This document shows positions 35,301 through 50,300 of a stretch of DNA of 64,000 nucleotides, piece by piece (position 1 is the stretch's first letter; every line of letters starts with the position of its first letter). The notes under the pieces were generated by a model, which worked only from the letters and a program-made list of their open reading frames with translations, was not told the DNA's origin and searched no databases. The stretch is from positions 12,221,001-12,285,000 of the forward strand of contig NC_081811.1 in assembly GCF_030704535.1 (NCBI RefSeq), in the 5' to 3' direction. This DNA is from Vitis vinifera (Eukaryota; Streptophyta; Magnoliopsida; Vitales; Vitaceae). A program made the position numbers and the translations under genes.

Positions 35301-38300
35301 GGAGGTTTAAAAAAAAAAAAACAGAGCAGCTTGGAGCCCAGCTATTCTCGTTGGAAGGAGCCTTCCCAAGTGTGTTTGTTGTAGCTTCTTTGATCATTCC
35401 ACTCATTACTCTGTTTTTCTTTCATTCTCTCTGGTTATCTTTAATTTTCTAGGCATTGTTCAATTGTTTGGAGTGTGGATGTAGTGTTGTAATACTCTTC
35501 TCTCATATATATATATATTATCTAAATATGACTACTCTCTCTACAATTCACTCTTTTCTCTGTTTCTACTACCTTTTCATCTCTGTTTGGTTTTCTGTCT
35601 ACTGTTAGGTTGGGTTGTGTTGGTTCTTTTTAAGGGCGTTTAATTTTGCGTACTTTTTCTTTGTTGTTTAAGATTGGATCATACTTGGGTGACCCCTTGT
35701 TTGATTCATCTTCACTTGAAGTAGACTCAAAAGCTCAAAACCCCTTGTTGATCCTCGTTTTTGTTTTTTTTTAGTCTTGGTGGTTTTGGGCAGTGGATGA
35801 TCACAAATTATCAGAGCTGCGAGGGGATCGTCAGCTCTCTGTTCTTAATTGTTTTCTTTGTAACTTGCTATCTTTTTTTGTGCTTGAATCGGAAACATGG
35901 TGAACTGGTAGTGGGCACTTTCAGCAGTTGCAAATCTGATTTTAGTGGCCATAAATGGGTGAATTATCATGACTGAATTTTTGTGGAAAATAATGGAAAT
36001 AGTGGCCTTGTGTGTGTGGATTTCTATGGCTAATTTTTTTAGAGAAAAAAATGGAGAAAAGTGGTCACATTAATGGATATTCACAGCTGAATTTTAGTGG
36101 TTGTGTTTGCTAAATAAAGTGGCTGAATTTTATGGAAGTTTGAGTAGAGAAATGCTGAAATTTTAATGAAAACCTTGACTGAAATTCGAGTGATTATTTG
36201 CTGAAATTTTTAATGAAAATCATGGCTAAAATTTCAAGTATAGATTTGCTAAAGTTTTAAATGATGTAATTGGCTAAAATTCAAGGTTGGACATGGAGAT
36301 TTGGGGTAGAAGTTCATGCCGCATTGGCAAGTTTAATGGAAAAGGCGGCAGCAACATAGTGTATTATTTTAATGGTAAGAATGAGTGAAAGGGGTGGCTA
36401 TTAAATATTTGAATTGATGAATCTTTTTTTTCTAATGAAAAAATGCAAGTGACTTTCATGAATTCGGTGGCCTATAATTCTTTGGAAGAATTTTTTTTAT
36501 GGAGAATTATGAAATTTGTGGCTGTTAGTGGATGAAATTCAAGTGGAAAAAATGTTAATTCCCAGCTGAAAGTCAACGAAATTGGAATAGCTAAATTTCA
36601 GCCACGTAATGAAGTTTCATGGCTCCATTTTGGTGGTTGTTTGGTGGAGATTAGAGGTTTCATATACAGGGTTTGGTCATGGCTGAAAATTCTCTTAATT
36701 CGAGTAGAAATACGACTAAATTTTAGTAGATTTGGTGATTGCATATGTTGTGTGTTTGGTTAGGGACCTCGGGTACGCATCATTGTTCTAATTGTTGATT
36801 TCCTATACATGCTGAATATCAATTAGGATTGTATGAGTCTTGTCATCCATGTAGCTTGGGGGGGATTGACTGATCTTTGACCCATATGCTCCAATGTACC
36901 CAATTCATTAGCAGAGACCGAACCCCGGGCCTAGAGGGGTGTTACCTCGCATGAGGTACCTTCCTAATAGGTAACCTAATCACCAAACCCAGAAATCAAG
37001 TTTCGCGGACCGTTTTTTCTTAACTGGAGTCATTGAGGGGTTTTTGTTCTTACTTAATTTTCCATATTTCAAAAATAAAAATAAAAATAAAAAGTAAATG
37101 GCGACTCCAAACAAAACCGTTCCTCATCGGGGACGGATTTTCCAAAACTCAAAAACCACTTTTTCTCCACATATTTTTAATCGCAAGTCCCGCCGGTCGG
37201 TGAATCGGGGGAGGGTCCACAACAAGTGTTCCTAGTTTTTCCTCTGGTTGTACAAGTGAATGTAAGTACAATTTGCATCCACTGCTTCTGTGATACATTG
37301 TTTCCAATTCAGCTATTTGAAGGTGTATTATTGAAAATATTATTGTCATTTATCTCATGAAGACAGTTTTCATTGTAAGAAATTTATTTTTCTTCTGAAA
37401 ACTTCCCCATCCTGCCCACCCCAAAGTAAATGTTCTTGATTCCTCTGCTGTTCATAGATCAGATTTATGTCTCCAGGATCCTTTCAATTGAAACATCCAT
37501 ATCTTTCCAAATTCCAAACTTCTTTGTCACATGTCTCTTCTTCTAATGAGTTTTACAACTATTCTCCAATCTTCACTTCTCAATTGATAGCTTTTTATGA
37601 TAATCTACCTTGTTTCTATGTTTGTTTTTTAGACAAGAAGTAGTATTTGCATTAAGGAGAATGCAAACCTCAAGGACAAGAAACTCTCAAAAGAGAAAAA
37701 AGAAAGAAAGAAAAAAAAAAGGAAATAAAGTTTAAACAAAAGAAAGTGGCAGTGTTGAGGCCTTGAAATCGTTCTAAGGTTGTGGCTCCACTCTCAGCTC
37801 AAAATGGTGTTGTTAGCTGATCTATGAATCCATGAAAATATAGGAAAAAACCCACAAAGGAATATGTCTAAGACTTCAATTCCAGATACCACCAAGGGAC
37901 TTGATACGATTATTCAGCCCAACTGATATCAATGGAGAAAAATCCCTACAGAAGGATGCCTTTTAGCCCAAGGTACATAGCTGAGTCAAAATCTCAGCTT
38001 TCAAGGAATCAACCCACCAGAAGATCATGAAAGAAATTTTTTTCTTCCCAGTAAAGAGCATATCATTGTTGAAGATTATTTAAATCCAGAAATTCACTAC
38101 ATTTTCAAGCATCTTGTTTTTAGGCTTTTCAGAGCTATAAGGAAATAGCAAACATGTGACAGCTTGTCACACACTTATGCATAGAGCAAGCCAGTGCCAA
38201 AACTAGTGGAGCTGAGTTTCTTTCTTTAAGTTTATATCTGCTCAACCGTCAAATAAGCGGTGGGGCTACATCAGTCCAAGAAAATAAAAACCAACAATGA

Positions 38301-41300
38301 TAAACTAGTCCAAGCATGCTTACAAAGATTAGACAAGATCACATGGTAACAAAAGAATGTAATAACAATATTGCATCAGCAAAAGTTATTAAAGTGGCAT
38401 AAGGGGGTTTCTTGAGTTTAAAACCAATATCCATAATAAATTGGATAGACTGAAAGTAACTTAGAGCATTGAAAAATGATAATAACTAACCATGGCCCCT
38501 GCTAGGAAAGCAGTTGGATTTCTTACTCCTATGGAAACTCGCTCTACTGCAAATCACATTGCACAGGATCATCAGAAAAAGAAATGCAAGTAAAATTATA
38601 GAAGCAAGTGTGATAAATACATGATAAACAGATAGCATGCCCCCCACATTCATTAAAGGAAACTAATCATGCAATGATATAAATTCATATCACACACACA
38701 CAAAGAAATGCAAGTAAAATTATAGAAGCAAGTGTGGAAAATTCATGTGAACTTCATACATGATAAACAAACAGCATGCCTAACACACACACACAAAGAA
38801 ATGCAAATAAAATTATAGAAGTGTAGAAAACTCATGCACACTTCATACATGACAAACAAACAACATGCCTAACACACACATGTATGTAGAGGTGTCCATT
38901 GGGCCATGCCGCCCATTTTGGCCCATGGCCCGACACGGCCCAACACTGTAGCGGTTGGGCCGGCACGGCCTAAAGAAACAGCTCGCTGGCCCACTGTGCC
39001 CCACCATGCTGGCTCACCGTGCCGCCCCACCGTGACGGCCCACTTGGCCCTTTTAAATTTCACTTTTTTATTTTTTATTACAATATAAATGTCTATAATA
39101 CCCCTCTCAACAACCATATAACGGCTAGTTTGAGGGATAAAAAAGTAAATCAATAACTATTTTTACTTTTTTTCATGTCAAGTGTCTATATTACCCCTCT
39201 CAACTACTATATAATGACTAATTTAAAAGATAGATAAGTAAATCACTCACTATTAATATTTTTATATCAAATATCTATAATACCCCTCTCAACAACTATA
39301 TAACGACTAGTTTTAGGGGTAAATAAGTAAATGACTCACCAATACTTCTCTATACATACCCTTCATTTTAATTCTCTCACACAATTCTCTATTCTCTCTT
39401 TATATTGTTTACAATTCTCTCTAATTTCTCTTTTCACAATTCTCTAAATTGAAATTCTCTCAAGTGGTAAAGATATCTACTAACTCTACAAGTGCTAAAG
39501 ATATCTACCAACTCTACAAGTGGTCATCATTCACAAGGTTGAGGTATTTATATTTAGTTATTTCATTTATTTATTTTAATTCTATATATTTAATTTAATT
39601 GTTCTCTTTCTTTGACCTTATTTTTTTTTCCTCTAAAATTAAAAATGGATCCTCATCACCTAAATGTAGAAAACCTTGACTTTGGTATTGATGCATTTAA
39701 TGAATTTAATCCTTTTGAAGATGACGAGACTCCCAACTCCTCTAGTGTCCCTCCCTCTAACCTTCCCCAACCCAATCCCATAGGCAAAAAACCTAGGCCT
39801 AGTAGACGCACATCTATGGTATGGAATCACTTCACTATAATAAATAGACAAAATACAAGATGAGAAGTAGAAAATCTAGCAGAATGTAAGTATTGTAAAA
39901 AAACATATAGTTGTGGTGACACAGGTCACCTTAAAAGACATGCCGAACAATGCAACAAAAAACATGGTGCATTAGACCCTAGACAATCCCAAATAAGTCA
40001 AAACGAAATAGGATCTAGTACATCTTCAATGACCCCCTTTATATACAATCAACAATTCCTAAGAGAAGGGTTAGCTAGAATGGTAGCTAGTATGGGGCTT
40101 CCATTGACATTTGGAGAAGATCCTAGATTTGTACATTTCATGCACAAGTATGCTCAACCAACCTATCATAGAATTCCTAGGAATGATGTAATTAAATGTT
40201 ACCTAAATGAAAAACAATTAATAATTGAAGAATTTAAAAATCATAGTGGTATTCAAGGATGAAAATATCGGTAATCACGGATATATCGGTACTTCGATTT
40301 TACGGATATATCGGATATATCGGTAGATATTCTGGAAAAAAATATCGGTAAGCTTAAAATTGTTAAAAACTCATGGAAATGCAAGGAAAACCTCATAATA
40401 ATATAATTAGAAGTATAATGGACATTTTAAAGTTGTTTTATTGAAAAATTTGATATATATATATGATATAATTTGCAATATTAGATGTAATTATATCATG
40501 TTGATCTATAAGAAATGTTAATTTTGTAATTGTTCTCATTATAAAGTCACATAAAATATTTCATTTCATTAAATATCAATAATTTGTACACATTAAATTC
40601 ATTAAATAAACATATTTCATATTCAAAATATACTAGTTCATGTTAATTAAATTAATTAAATAATTTAGCATGTTAATTAAATTAATTAAATAATTTAGCT
40701 AAGTTAACTAGTTTAATTTAATTCTAAATGTGAAAATAAATCACAAATAATCATCTAAAATAAACATATCAATTTATAATTAAATAATCAAATTAACCTA
40801 AGTTAATTCAATAAAAATATAAAATTTAATTGCAATTGAATGTAAAAATAGCATTAAATAATCCATATTGAAAACATACTAATTAATTGAAAATACATTA
40901 ATTAATTACAATTGCAAACAAAATTAATTACAATTTAAAACAAATATACCTTAAAATGATTAAATAATTGAGCAACCTTAATAAAAATTGGAGTAATGAG
41001 AGAGCAAATAAAGAATGAAAGCAAAAATAGATGAAATTTGGGCTATTTATAGAATAAATTTGGGCCAAAATAGCCGTTGGAACATTAATTTATCGTTGAA
41101 AATCAATTTTGGCCGTTGGATAAAAAATTGGGACCAATCTGGCCGTTGGATCGCCATATTACCATTGGAATCACATCTAGACCATCGGATCAACACAGGC
41201 GTGATCTGGGTCGTCAGATCACGTTGCATGAAGGAGGGGAAATATCACCAAAAAATTAGCGATATATCTCCGATATATAACCGATATATCGCCGATATAT

Positions 41301-44300
41301 CACCGATATTTTGCCACCAGAGGCGATTTTTTCAAAAAATCTCCGATATATCGCCGATATTTTGGCGATATTTACGGAAATATCTCCCCTTCGATTTTTC
41401 TTCACGAAATATCGTGTCAACCCCTCCCGATACACGATATATCGGCGATATATCCCGATATTTTCCTCCTTGGTGGTATTGTATCTGTGACCTCAGATAT
41501 GTGGACTAATGAAAGTAATGAACCTTCATATTCAAATATGAAATTACAAAAGAAAATATTAAGTTTTCGTAAAATATTACATCCTCATGATGGGCCTTCC
41601 ATATATGATTCTTTGACAAGTATTTTTAGAGAATATGGGATACAAAGAAAAAATTTTAGTATTACCTTTGATAATGCTTCAAATAATAAAAGTGTCATAA
41701 ATTTATTTGTAAGAACAATTAGAGAAGGTCCACTAAGTGAAATATTTCATGTGAGATGTATTTGTCATATAATTAATTTAATAGTCCAAGATGGTTTAAA
41801 ATTAATATCACCCTCATTACAGGCTATCCGGTCTACTATACTATTTCTTGATTTATTAAACAGATTACAAGAATTTTATACTTTATTTTTTTTTATAGAC
41901 TGAATTTTATACTTTATGTCAATCAATAGGTTTGAAGAAGAGAAAATTTCGTCGTGATATTGGTCATCGTTGGAATTCTACATACCTAATGTTAGAATCT
42001 TGTGTAGGGTATCATAACATACTATCAGATTATGTTAATAGTAAGACAGGTGAAATTATAGTAACTTCTGATGATTGGGAGAAAGGTTTTGCTTTTTTAA
42101 AATTCTTGAAAGTTTTTTATGATACTACTAACATGTGTTTTGTTGTATATACTCCTACATCTTGTATAACACTTAGATGTATTTGCAATATGAGTGATAT
42201 GTTTCGACAATATAGGGAACATCCTCTTTTTAGTGAAATATGTGTACAAATGGAAAAAAAAAATTGAAATATTGGAAGACTATTCCATCACTTTATTGTT
42301 TAGTTGCTTATATGGATCCAAGGGTTGAAGGTGTAGAAAATATTTTAAATTTCATAGCTATTTGTATGAACCAACCATCCGAACCAGAGGGTAAGATATA
42401 TGAATAATTAAACAACTTATATAAATATTATGAGAATAAATATGGTAATGTCTCTTCAAGTACTATAATTTCATCTACATTTGGAAATGATCCATTCTTT
42501 ATACAATTAGCTAAGGGAAAGCGACAAATTGGTCCTTCAAGTAGGTATGATCTTTCAAAATATTTAGATACCGATTATTGTTCATACCTATCCCCTAATG
42601 AAGTACAAAATTTTGATATTATGAAGTGGTGAAAATCTCATGAATCCACTTTTCCTATACTATCTAAAATGACACGTGATTTACTAACCTCACTGATGTC
42701 TACTGTAGCATCAGAATCTTCTTTTTCTATAGCCACAAATATAATAGGAGACAAGAGGACAACTCTTACAGCAAAGATGCTAGAAGCTTTGACATGTTTG
42801 AAGGATTGGGAAGATGGACGCTGGGACTTCAAACTTTAGAGGATAAACTTAAAGAAACCTTCAAGAAATTGCATCTCAATGCAGACAATGATGTTCAAGA
42901 GATTAATGATGATTGAAGATGAAAAAAGAAGAATGAAAATTGAATAAGAAGACAAAAGTGAATATGATAATTGAAGAATTATATGTTGTTCGTTTCTTTT
43001 AAATATATTAAATGTAGCTAATTTTTAAAGGTTGAGTAATGCATATGATTGATAGTTGGGTGGGTGCCAACCTAATTGGAATGTACTCAAACTATAGTGA
43101 TGCAATTCTCACCTCTTTTTTTTTTCTCTTTATTTTTTCATGTAATTTGTTGAATTATTGAATAAAAGAATTATTTTTTCTATTTCATTTCCTTTTATAT
43201 TCCATTATTTTAAGTTTATTGCTATTTTGATAAAAAAATAAAAAAATTCAAATATAATTTTTTTTACTATTTTTTTTTTTAAATTACATTTCTATAAATT
43301 TTATAATTACAAACTCGATAAATATAAATGTAAAAAATAAAAAGTATAATTATCAAAGGTGTATAAAAAATAAAAAAATATAATTATTAGAAGTGTTTAA
43401 AGTAACAAAAAGAAATTTTATTTAATAATGAAAAAAACTAAAGAAAAAATGACTTAAAAAATTAAATTAAAATTTTAACAAAGTGAGCAGCCCGTGGGTC
43501 ATGGCCTGCCGGCATGGCCCAGCCCGACACAACACGATTAGCCCACGGACTTATGGATCATGCGGGGCCACCTATTTGGCTTGCATGGGCCGGCCCAGCC
43601 CAACACGATTTTTAAGTGGGTCATGGTGGCCCAGCACGTTGGCCCGTAATGGCCCGGTCAATATCAGGTCGTGTCGGGCTCCTCTTAACCATGTAAATAA
43701 GTTTTAAAGTCATGAAAACCTATACAATATCTTCATGATTGGAAGTGGGTCATTAAAAATTGTATCACAGGTCAAGGACGTTGTATTTGCATGGAGGTAA
43801 TTGTAATATCTTACATTAGATAGAGAAAAAAGTTCATGATACTATATATGTATGAGCTCCTCTTAAACATGTAGACATGTTATAAAGCTAAGAAGATCCA
43901 TTAGATCCAAAGTAGACGATATCTATATAGGAGGGAGTGGATCGTTACACACACATGCACATGTACACAAACACAAACACTCACACATGCAAGCACACAA
44001 CAACATGAAAAGCAACCACAAGGTGGTTTGGAGGATGACTCTTTTATGTCTTTTTTGGCCACTTTGGAAATAATGCAATAAAAGGATCTTTGAAGGAGAG
44101 GAGACTTTAGGGTGGTGGTGCGAAAAGGCTTTCTTTTGTCCTCTTCTTGTGTGGAGGGAAATGCTGATCCATCCCATCTTGACTTCGTAGATATTTTGGG
44201 TTACAATAGCCAGGTGTTTGTTGCCTTTGGATTTTTTGGCTGCCTTTACATGCCTCATATACAATCTGTGTACTTGGGCTATGCCTGCTTTTAATTAGGC

Positions 44301-47300
44301 AGACTTTCTTTATCCTATTTGTCTATATGCATGTGTGCATTTAGGCAACATGAAATGCAAGTCTTCCATAAGTTTCAATCCAGAATGAATGCCTGAACTA
44401 CAAATTTAATCAATCTTACAGAGTGCAACATGTTCACCAATCTGACTGGTTTGAATTTAAATTTTGCAGTTGAGTGGGAGTTACAGGATTGCTGCATGAT
44501 AAGGATTGGACCACAGTTTCTCAAATATGTTTAACGCCACTTGAACCAGTTTGGAAAACAATATGGTAGCTTGTTTTTGGCATAATAATCATCAGACAGC
44601 AGTGTTCTTATAAGATCTAACAACTATTCTGCAAATACTGAAAAAGAAGGTTGAGGATGGTGAGAAAAAGAAAGAGTGGAGGGGGAAAAGTTTTTGAAAA
44701 GGAAAGGGAGAGAGGGAAGAACTTCAAAAACACTGGTATTGCATCTGGGATTCTTCCTCTTCTCAATAATAGGTAGTATTTTCTTTCTTGCTTGCTTTCT
44801 TTCTTTCTTTCTTTCTTTCTTTCCTTTTTTTTTCTATCTCCTTGTTATTTATAAAGATACTAATTGAACACTACAAAATTTCAGTGAAAATGATGTAAAG
44901 AAAAGGGCCAAACAAATTGCTCATATGGTCCTATATGGAAAATGTTTTTGTGGCTAGAAAATTTAATTTAAAAAAAAAAATCAGTTTTCTTAAAAGAATT
45001 TTCCTCATACTAGAGATATTTTGTTTTCTTTTTTTCTCCCATTTTTTGAGAGGAAACAGTCATTTCATTGAATAATAATTAGAAATAAAGACAAGCCATC
45101 CTTCAAGAATAAAAGAAGAATATCATACACCAGAAAAGGAGGCAACAGTTAAAATCTATTAAGCATCCTCCTAGAAGTTTTCTGAGCAACATATGGGACA
45201 TGTTTCCTCATAAGTTTCTCAAAGATTTCCTAGAAATTTTCTATAAGTTTCTCATATAGATTCACAAAGGTTTCTTAAGGTTTCTCCTAAAGTTTCATTG
45301 AAATTTCTGGGATGAGCTTCCAAGGAAGTAGGTCTCCTAAAACTTTTCCAAGTACCATGATCCACGGAAAATAACCCCCTTCTATAGGAATTTAGAACTC
45401 CATATAGTTAAAGGGAAACATATCTGAAGAAAATATTCTTCTTTTTTCTCTGTCTAAACTGAATACAAAGTGACCTATATATATACAAGTGGGATTCCTA
45501 ATCTAAGCCATATAATATGCACAATCACTATCTCTAAGGAAACAATAACTAATTAGGAGAGATTCTCTCATCCATAAAATAGAAAGTATCCTAACACAAT
45601 CCCTATAATCTTGGCACTTAATTACAAATCATAATCCCATATTTCCACACTCCCCCTCAAGTTGGGTAGTAGATGTCTAGCATTCCCAACTTGCTTTTCA
45701 TGTTTTCGTAGGTGGTCTTTGGAAGTGCCTTTGTCAGAATGTCTGCTGTTTGACGACTTGAAGGAATATACATAAGTCTGATTGTTCCCCCTTCAAGTTT
45801 CTCCTTGATGAAGTGACGGTCTATCTCCACATGCTTGGTTCTGTCGTGTTGAACTGGATTCTTTGCAATACTTATGGTAGCCTTGTTATCACACAAAACT
45901 GTCATAGTGGAGTTTGATATAATTCCAAGTTCCTTGAGTATTCTTTGGAGCCACATTCCTTCACATATCCCATGAGCCATTGCCCTGAATTCTGCCTCTG
46001 CACTGCTTCTCGCCACTACGGACTGCTTTTTGCTTCTCCAAGTCACCAAGTTTCCCCACACATAGGAACAATACCCAGTAGTTGACCTCCGATCTGTCAA
46101 GGATCCTGCCCAATCAGCGTCTGTGAATACCTCAACTTCCCTACTTGAGGTTTTCTTGAAGTAGAGTCCTCTACCCGGGCTCTTTTTAAGGTACTGTAAA
46201 ATTCTGTATACGGCTTTCATGTTTCTTTCATTGGGATTGTTCATGTAGCGGCTTACCATGCTCACAGCGAAACCAATATCGGGCCTTGTGTGAGTTAAGT
46301 AGATCAATTTTCCTACTAACCTCTGGTACCTGTCTTTGTCAGTTGGATGACTGTCATTATCTTTATCAATCTTACCAATAGGATCCATAGGCGTGTCCAC
46401 TGGCTTACAACCTAGCATTCCAGTCTCCTGAAGTAGATCAAGGACATACTTCCTTTGCGTGACCACAATTCCCTCCTTAGTTCTGCCAACTTCCATGCCA
46501 AGAAAGTATCTGAGTTGTCCAAGATCTTTGATTTCAAATTCTCTTGCTAGCAGCTTCTTGAGATTCCCTATCCCTTCTTCATCGTCTCCGGTAATTATAA
46601 TATCATCAACATAGACAATGAACAAAGTCATTTCACCTTCCTTAGAGTGCTTCATAAACAGTGTGTGATCTGCTTGACATTGGATGAACCCATGTTTTTT
46701 CACAACTCTAGTCAGTCGATCAAACCAGGCCCTAGGTGACTGTTTTAGACCATATAGGGACTTTCTCAGTTTACACACTTTTCCTGAATTTTCTGGAGTT
46801 TCCATACTAGGTGGAATCTTCATGTAGACTTCCTCTTCTAGTTCTCCGTTGAGAAATGCATTTTTGACATCAAGTTGGTGCAGATTCCAGTCCAAATTTA
46901 CTGCAACTGACAATAACACTCTGATGGAGTTGAGTTTTGCTACTGGTGCAAATGTCTCTTCATAATCAATGCCATAGGATTGAGTAAATCCTTTAGCTAC
47001 TAGTCGAGCCTTGAACCTGTTTATACTTCCATCCGGATTGTGCTTCACGGTAAATATCCACTTGCATCCAACAGGCCTCTTACCCTCTGGTAATTCTGAG
47101 ATTTCCCATGTCCCGTTTTTCTCCAATGCTTGTATTTCTTCCTGAACAGCAGTCTTCCATTCAGGTTGTTGAAGTGCTTCTTGGATGTTGGATGGGATAC
47201 GATCATCTTCAAGAGAAGTGATGAATGCTTGGAAGTTCTGTGAAAGCTTTCCATAGTACACATGATTACTGATTGGATGCTGAGTGCAGGATCTTACACC

Positions 47301-50300
47301 TTTCCTTAAAGCAATGGGTTGATCAAGATCATCAAGGTCATTACTGGAATTTAGATCATAAATTGTGTTACCTGGTTGTGCGATTGGGTTGCTTGGATCC
47401 TGGTCCAATTCTTGGTTCTGCTCAGGTGGAGTGCTGTCCTCGGGCTCCTTTTGAGGAGGTTTCTCGGGCTTTTCCTTTAAAATTTTTCTAGAATAAACTA
47501 TTACCTCTTTACTGCCTTGTGTAGTTGACTCAGGTGTGACAGAAGGGACATCCAAGGAATTGTTTTCGGGGACAGAAAGAGTAGTATCTGTTTGAGGAGG
47601 CAGTGATGAACTCAAAGGAGAAGTAGTGCTGATTTCGGTTTCCCAAAATTGGAATTCATCTGTGGACCAGTTCTCCCCCTGAATTGCAGTTTTGGGGTAA
47701 AAGGGTTGATTTTCGAAGAAAGTGACATCCATGGAAGTGTAGAATTTCTTGGTTGTTGGAGAGTAGCACTTGTATCCTTTTTGGTTTGGTGAGTACCCGA
47801 GAAAGATGCATTTAGTGGCTGTCGGATCAAGTTTACTACGTTGGGACTTATGGATGTGAACGAAAGCAGTACAACCAAAGACTTTGATTGGGATAGACGA
47901 GATTATTCGAGCGGATGGATATGCAGCGAGGAGGATTTGACACGGGGTTTTAAATTGAAGAATCCTAGAAGGCATTCGGTTGATCAAGTAGGTTGCTGTG
48001 AGTACAGCTTCACCCCATAATTGTTTAGGCACGTTTGAAGCTATCATGAGGGATCGTGCAACCTCCATCAAATGTCTATTTTTCCTTTCTGCAACTCCAT
48101 TTTGCTGTGGAGTATCAATGCACGAGCTTTGATGTACGATGCCATTCTCTAGAAGATATGACCCAAGAATGTTGTGATAGTATTCTCGAGCATTATCTGT
48201 CCGAAGGACTTGAATTTTTGCCTGAAACTGCGTCTGAACCATGTTGTTGAAGTTTTCAAATATTTCCCTCACTTCTGATTTCTTCTTCATAAGGAATACC
48301 CAAGTCACTCGAGTGTGGTCATCAACAAAGGTGACAAACCATCTAGAACCTGTAATGTTGTTGATTCTAGAGGCCCCCCAAACATCACTGTGAATCAAGG
48401 AAAAAGGATGAGATGGTTTGTATGGTTGAATGGAATAGGAGTTGCGAGTATGTTTGGACAATTGACATATTTCGCATTGAAAATTTTTGGAATTTTTATT
48501 GAATAATGATGGATATAGTTTTTCAAGATAGGAAAAATTTGGGTGACCTAATCGGTAGTGCCATAACATAACAACACTATCTGTCTTGGTACTAGGGTTG
48601 GAAACTACACAAGCAGTCTTCATTGGTAGCCTTCGAATTTCCTCAGCTCTCAGAAGGTAAAGTCCAGCACGCACCTCAGCATTGCCAATCCTCTTCCCAG
48701 AGTTCAAGGCCTGAAATTCACACATGTGAGGAAGGAATTTAGTAACACAATTAAGATCCTGTGTTAGTCTACTTATAGACAATAGGTTGCAATCCAATTT
48801 TGGAACATAGAGCACGGAGTGAAGAGTAATATCCTTGGAAATAATAACTGAACCTGTGCCGAATACCCTAGAAAGGGTTCCATCGGCAATTCGAACAGAG
48901 CAATTGTTATGGCAAGGAGTATATTCATGAAAAACCATGAGATTCCCAGTCATGTGATCTGAAGCTCCAGAGTCCACTATCCATGTAGTGTGATTTTCCT
49001 GTCTAACATTTAGGGCATGGAAAAAAATACCTTTCTGGGCTACAGATGCGGTACCAATAGTTGTTCCAGTTGATTGAAGAGTCTGTTGGAACATTTTCTG
49101 TAGTGCCTCCAATTGCTCTTTGCTAAACGGTCCAGGATTTGAGCTAGTGCCAGATGTGTCTTCTTCGGCTGCAGCGGTGTAACCCCGGCCTTCTCTGTTT
49201 TGCTGTGGCCGAGAAGGTTTCCAATCAGCAGGTTTACCGTGTAGATGCCAGCAAGTCTCTTTCGTGTGTCCAGGTTTTCTACAATGGTCGCACCATGGAC
49301 GATTCTTCTTCGTTTGGTGGTTGTTGTTGTTGGATTGGGTTCCTCGTGCAACTAGGGCTGAGTTCTCAAGATTTTTGGAGGAATTTTGGGTTCCCAACAT
49401 CACTTTTTGTCTGCTTTCCTCTCTGCGAATTTCAGAAAAAACTTCCCTAACACTAGGTAATGGCTTAATACTTAGAACTCTTCCACGTACCTCATCTAAA
49501 TTCTTATTAAGGCCAAGTAAAAATTTGTAGATGCGTTCCTTTTCAATGACCTTCTTGTATAGGAGTCCATCTTCGGGACACTTCCAAACCAATTCTTCAT
49601 AAATATCGAGTTGTTGCCAATACCGTGTAAGGATATTAAAATATTCGGTAACAGTTGAATCTCCTTGTCGAAGATCTTGGAGAATACTCTTGATTTCGAA
49701 AATCGCCGAGGTATTATCGATGTTGGAGTAGGTCTCTCTAGCTGCATCCCATATCTCCTTTGCTGTGCCATAATACATGAAGTTTTCTCCTATGTCATTG
49801 GTCATAGAGTTAATTAACCAAGACATCACCATACTATTTTCCAACTTCCAGGTTCGGTATCCTGGATCATCTTCCTTCGGCTGAACAATGGCTCCCGTAA
49901 GGTATTCTTCCTTACCTTTCCCGCAGATGAAGATCCGAACAGACTGAGCCCATTGAATAAAATTCTGCCCATTGAGTTTATGACCTGTTATGGGAAGAAT
50001 GATGCCATCTGTGGTGCTGGAACTGCCGGAGTGAACTGCTTCAGGTCTGGACGTCACCTCCGAGTTTAATCCTTCCGTTCTGCTCTCCATGGAAAAAGAT
50101 GATTTTTTTTTTTATTTTTTTATATGTGGTTCAGATCTGAATGCTCTGATACCATGAAGAAAATATTCTTCTTTTTTCTCTGTCTAAACTGAATACAAAG
50201 TGACCTATATATATACAAGTGGGATTCCTAATCTAAGCCATATAATATGCACAATCACTATCTCTAAGGAAACAATAACTAATTAGGAGAGATTCTCTCA

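Larger units (their letters stand above)
38889..43700 (+). mobile_element. Decayed hAT transposon in intron 6
   Basis: The left end appears to be TAGAGGTGTCCATTGGGCC, followed by GGCCC-rich subterminal repeats; similar GGCCC/GGGCC-rich DNA occupies 43480-43690 on the right. The interior holds the broken transposase. No clean right terminal repeat or 8-bp target duplication was found, so the right end is approximate. Confidence 0.65.

Noticed and set aside
41015..41509. 164-codon plus-strand ORF
   Set aside because: It lies mostly in the nested MITE and its sequence is the CGATATAT repeat translated. It also crosses the element boundary.
38889..43700. Exact right terminus and target duplication of the hAT element
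   Set aside because: CATGTA-like bases occur near both ends, but neither a matching TIR nor a clean 8-bp duplication could be shown.
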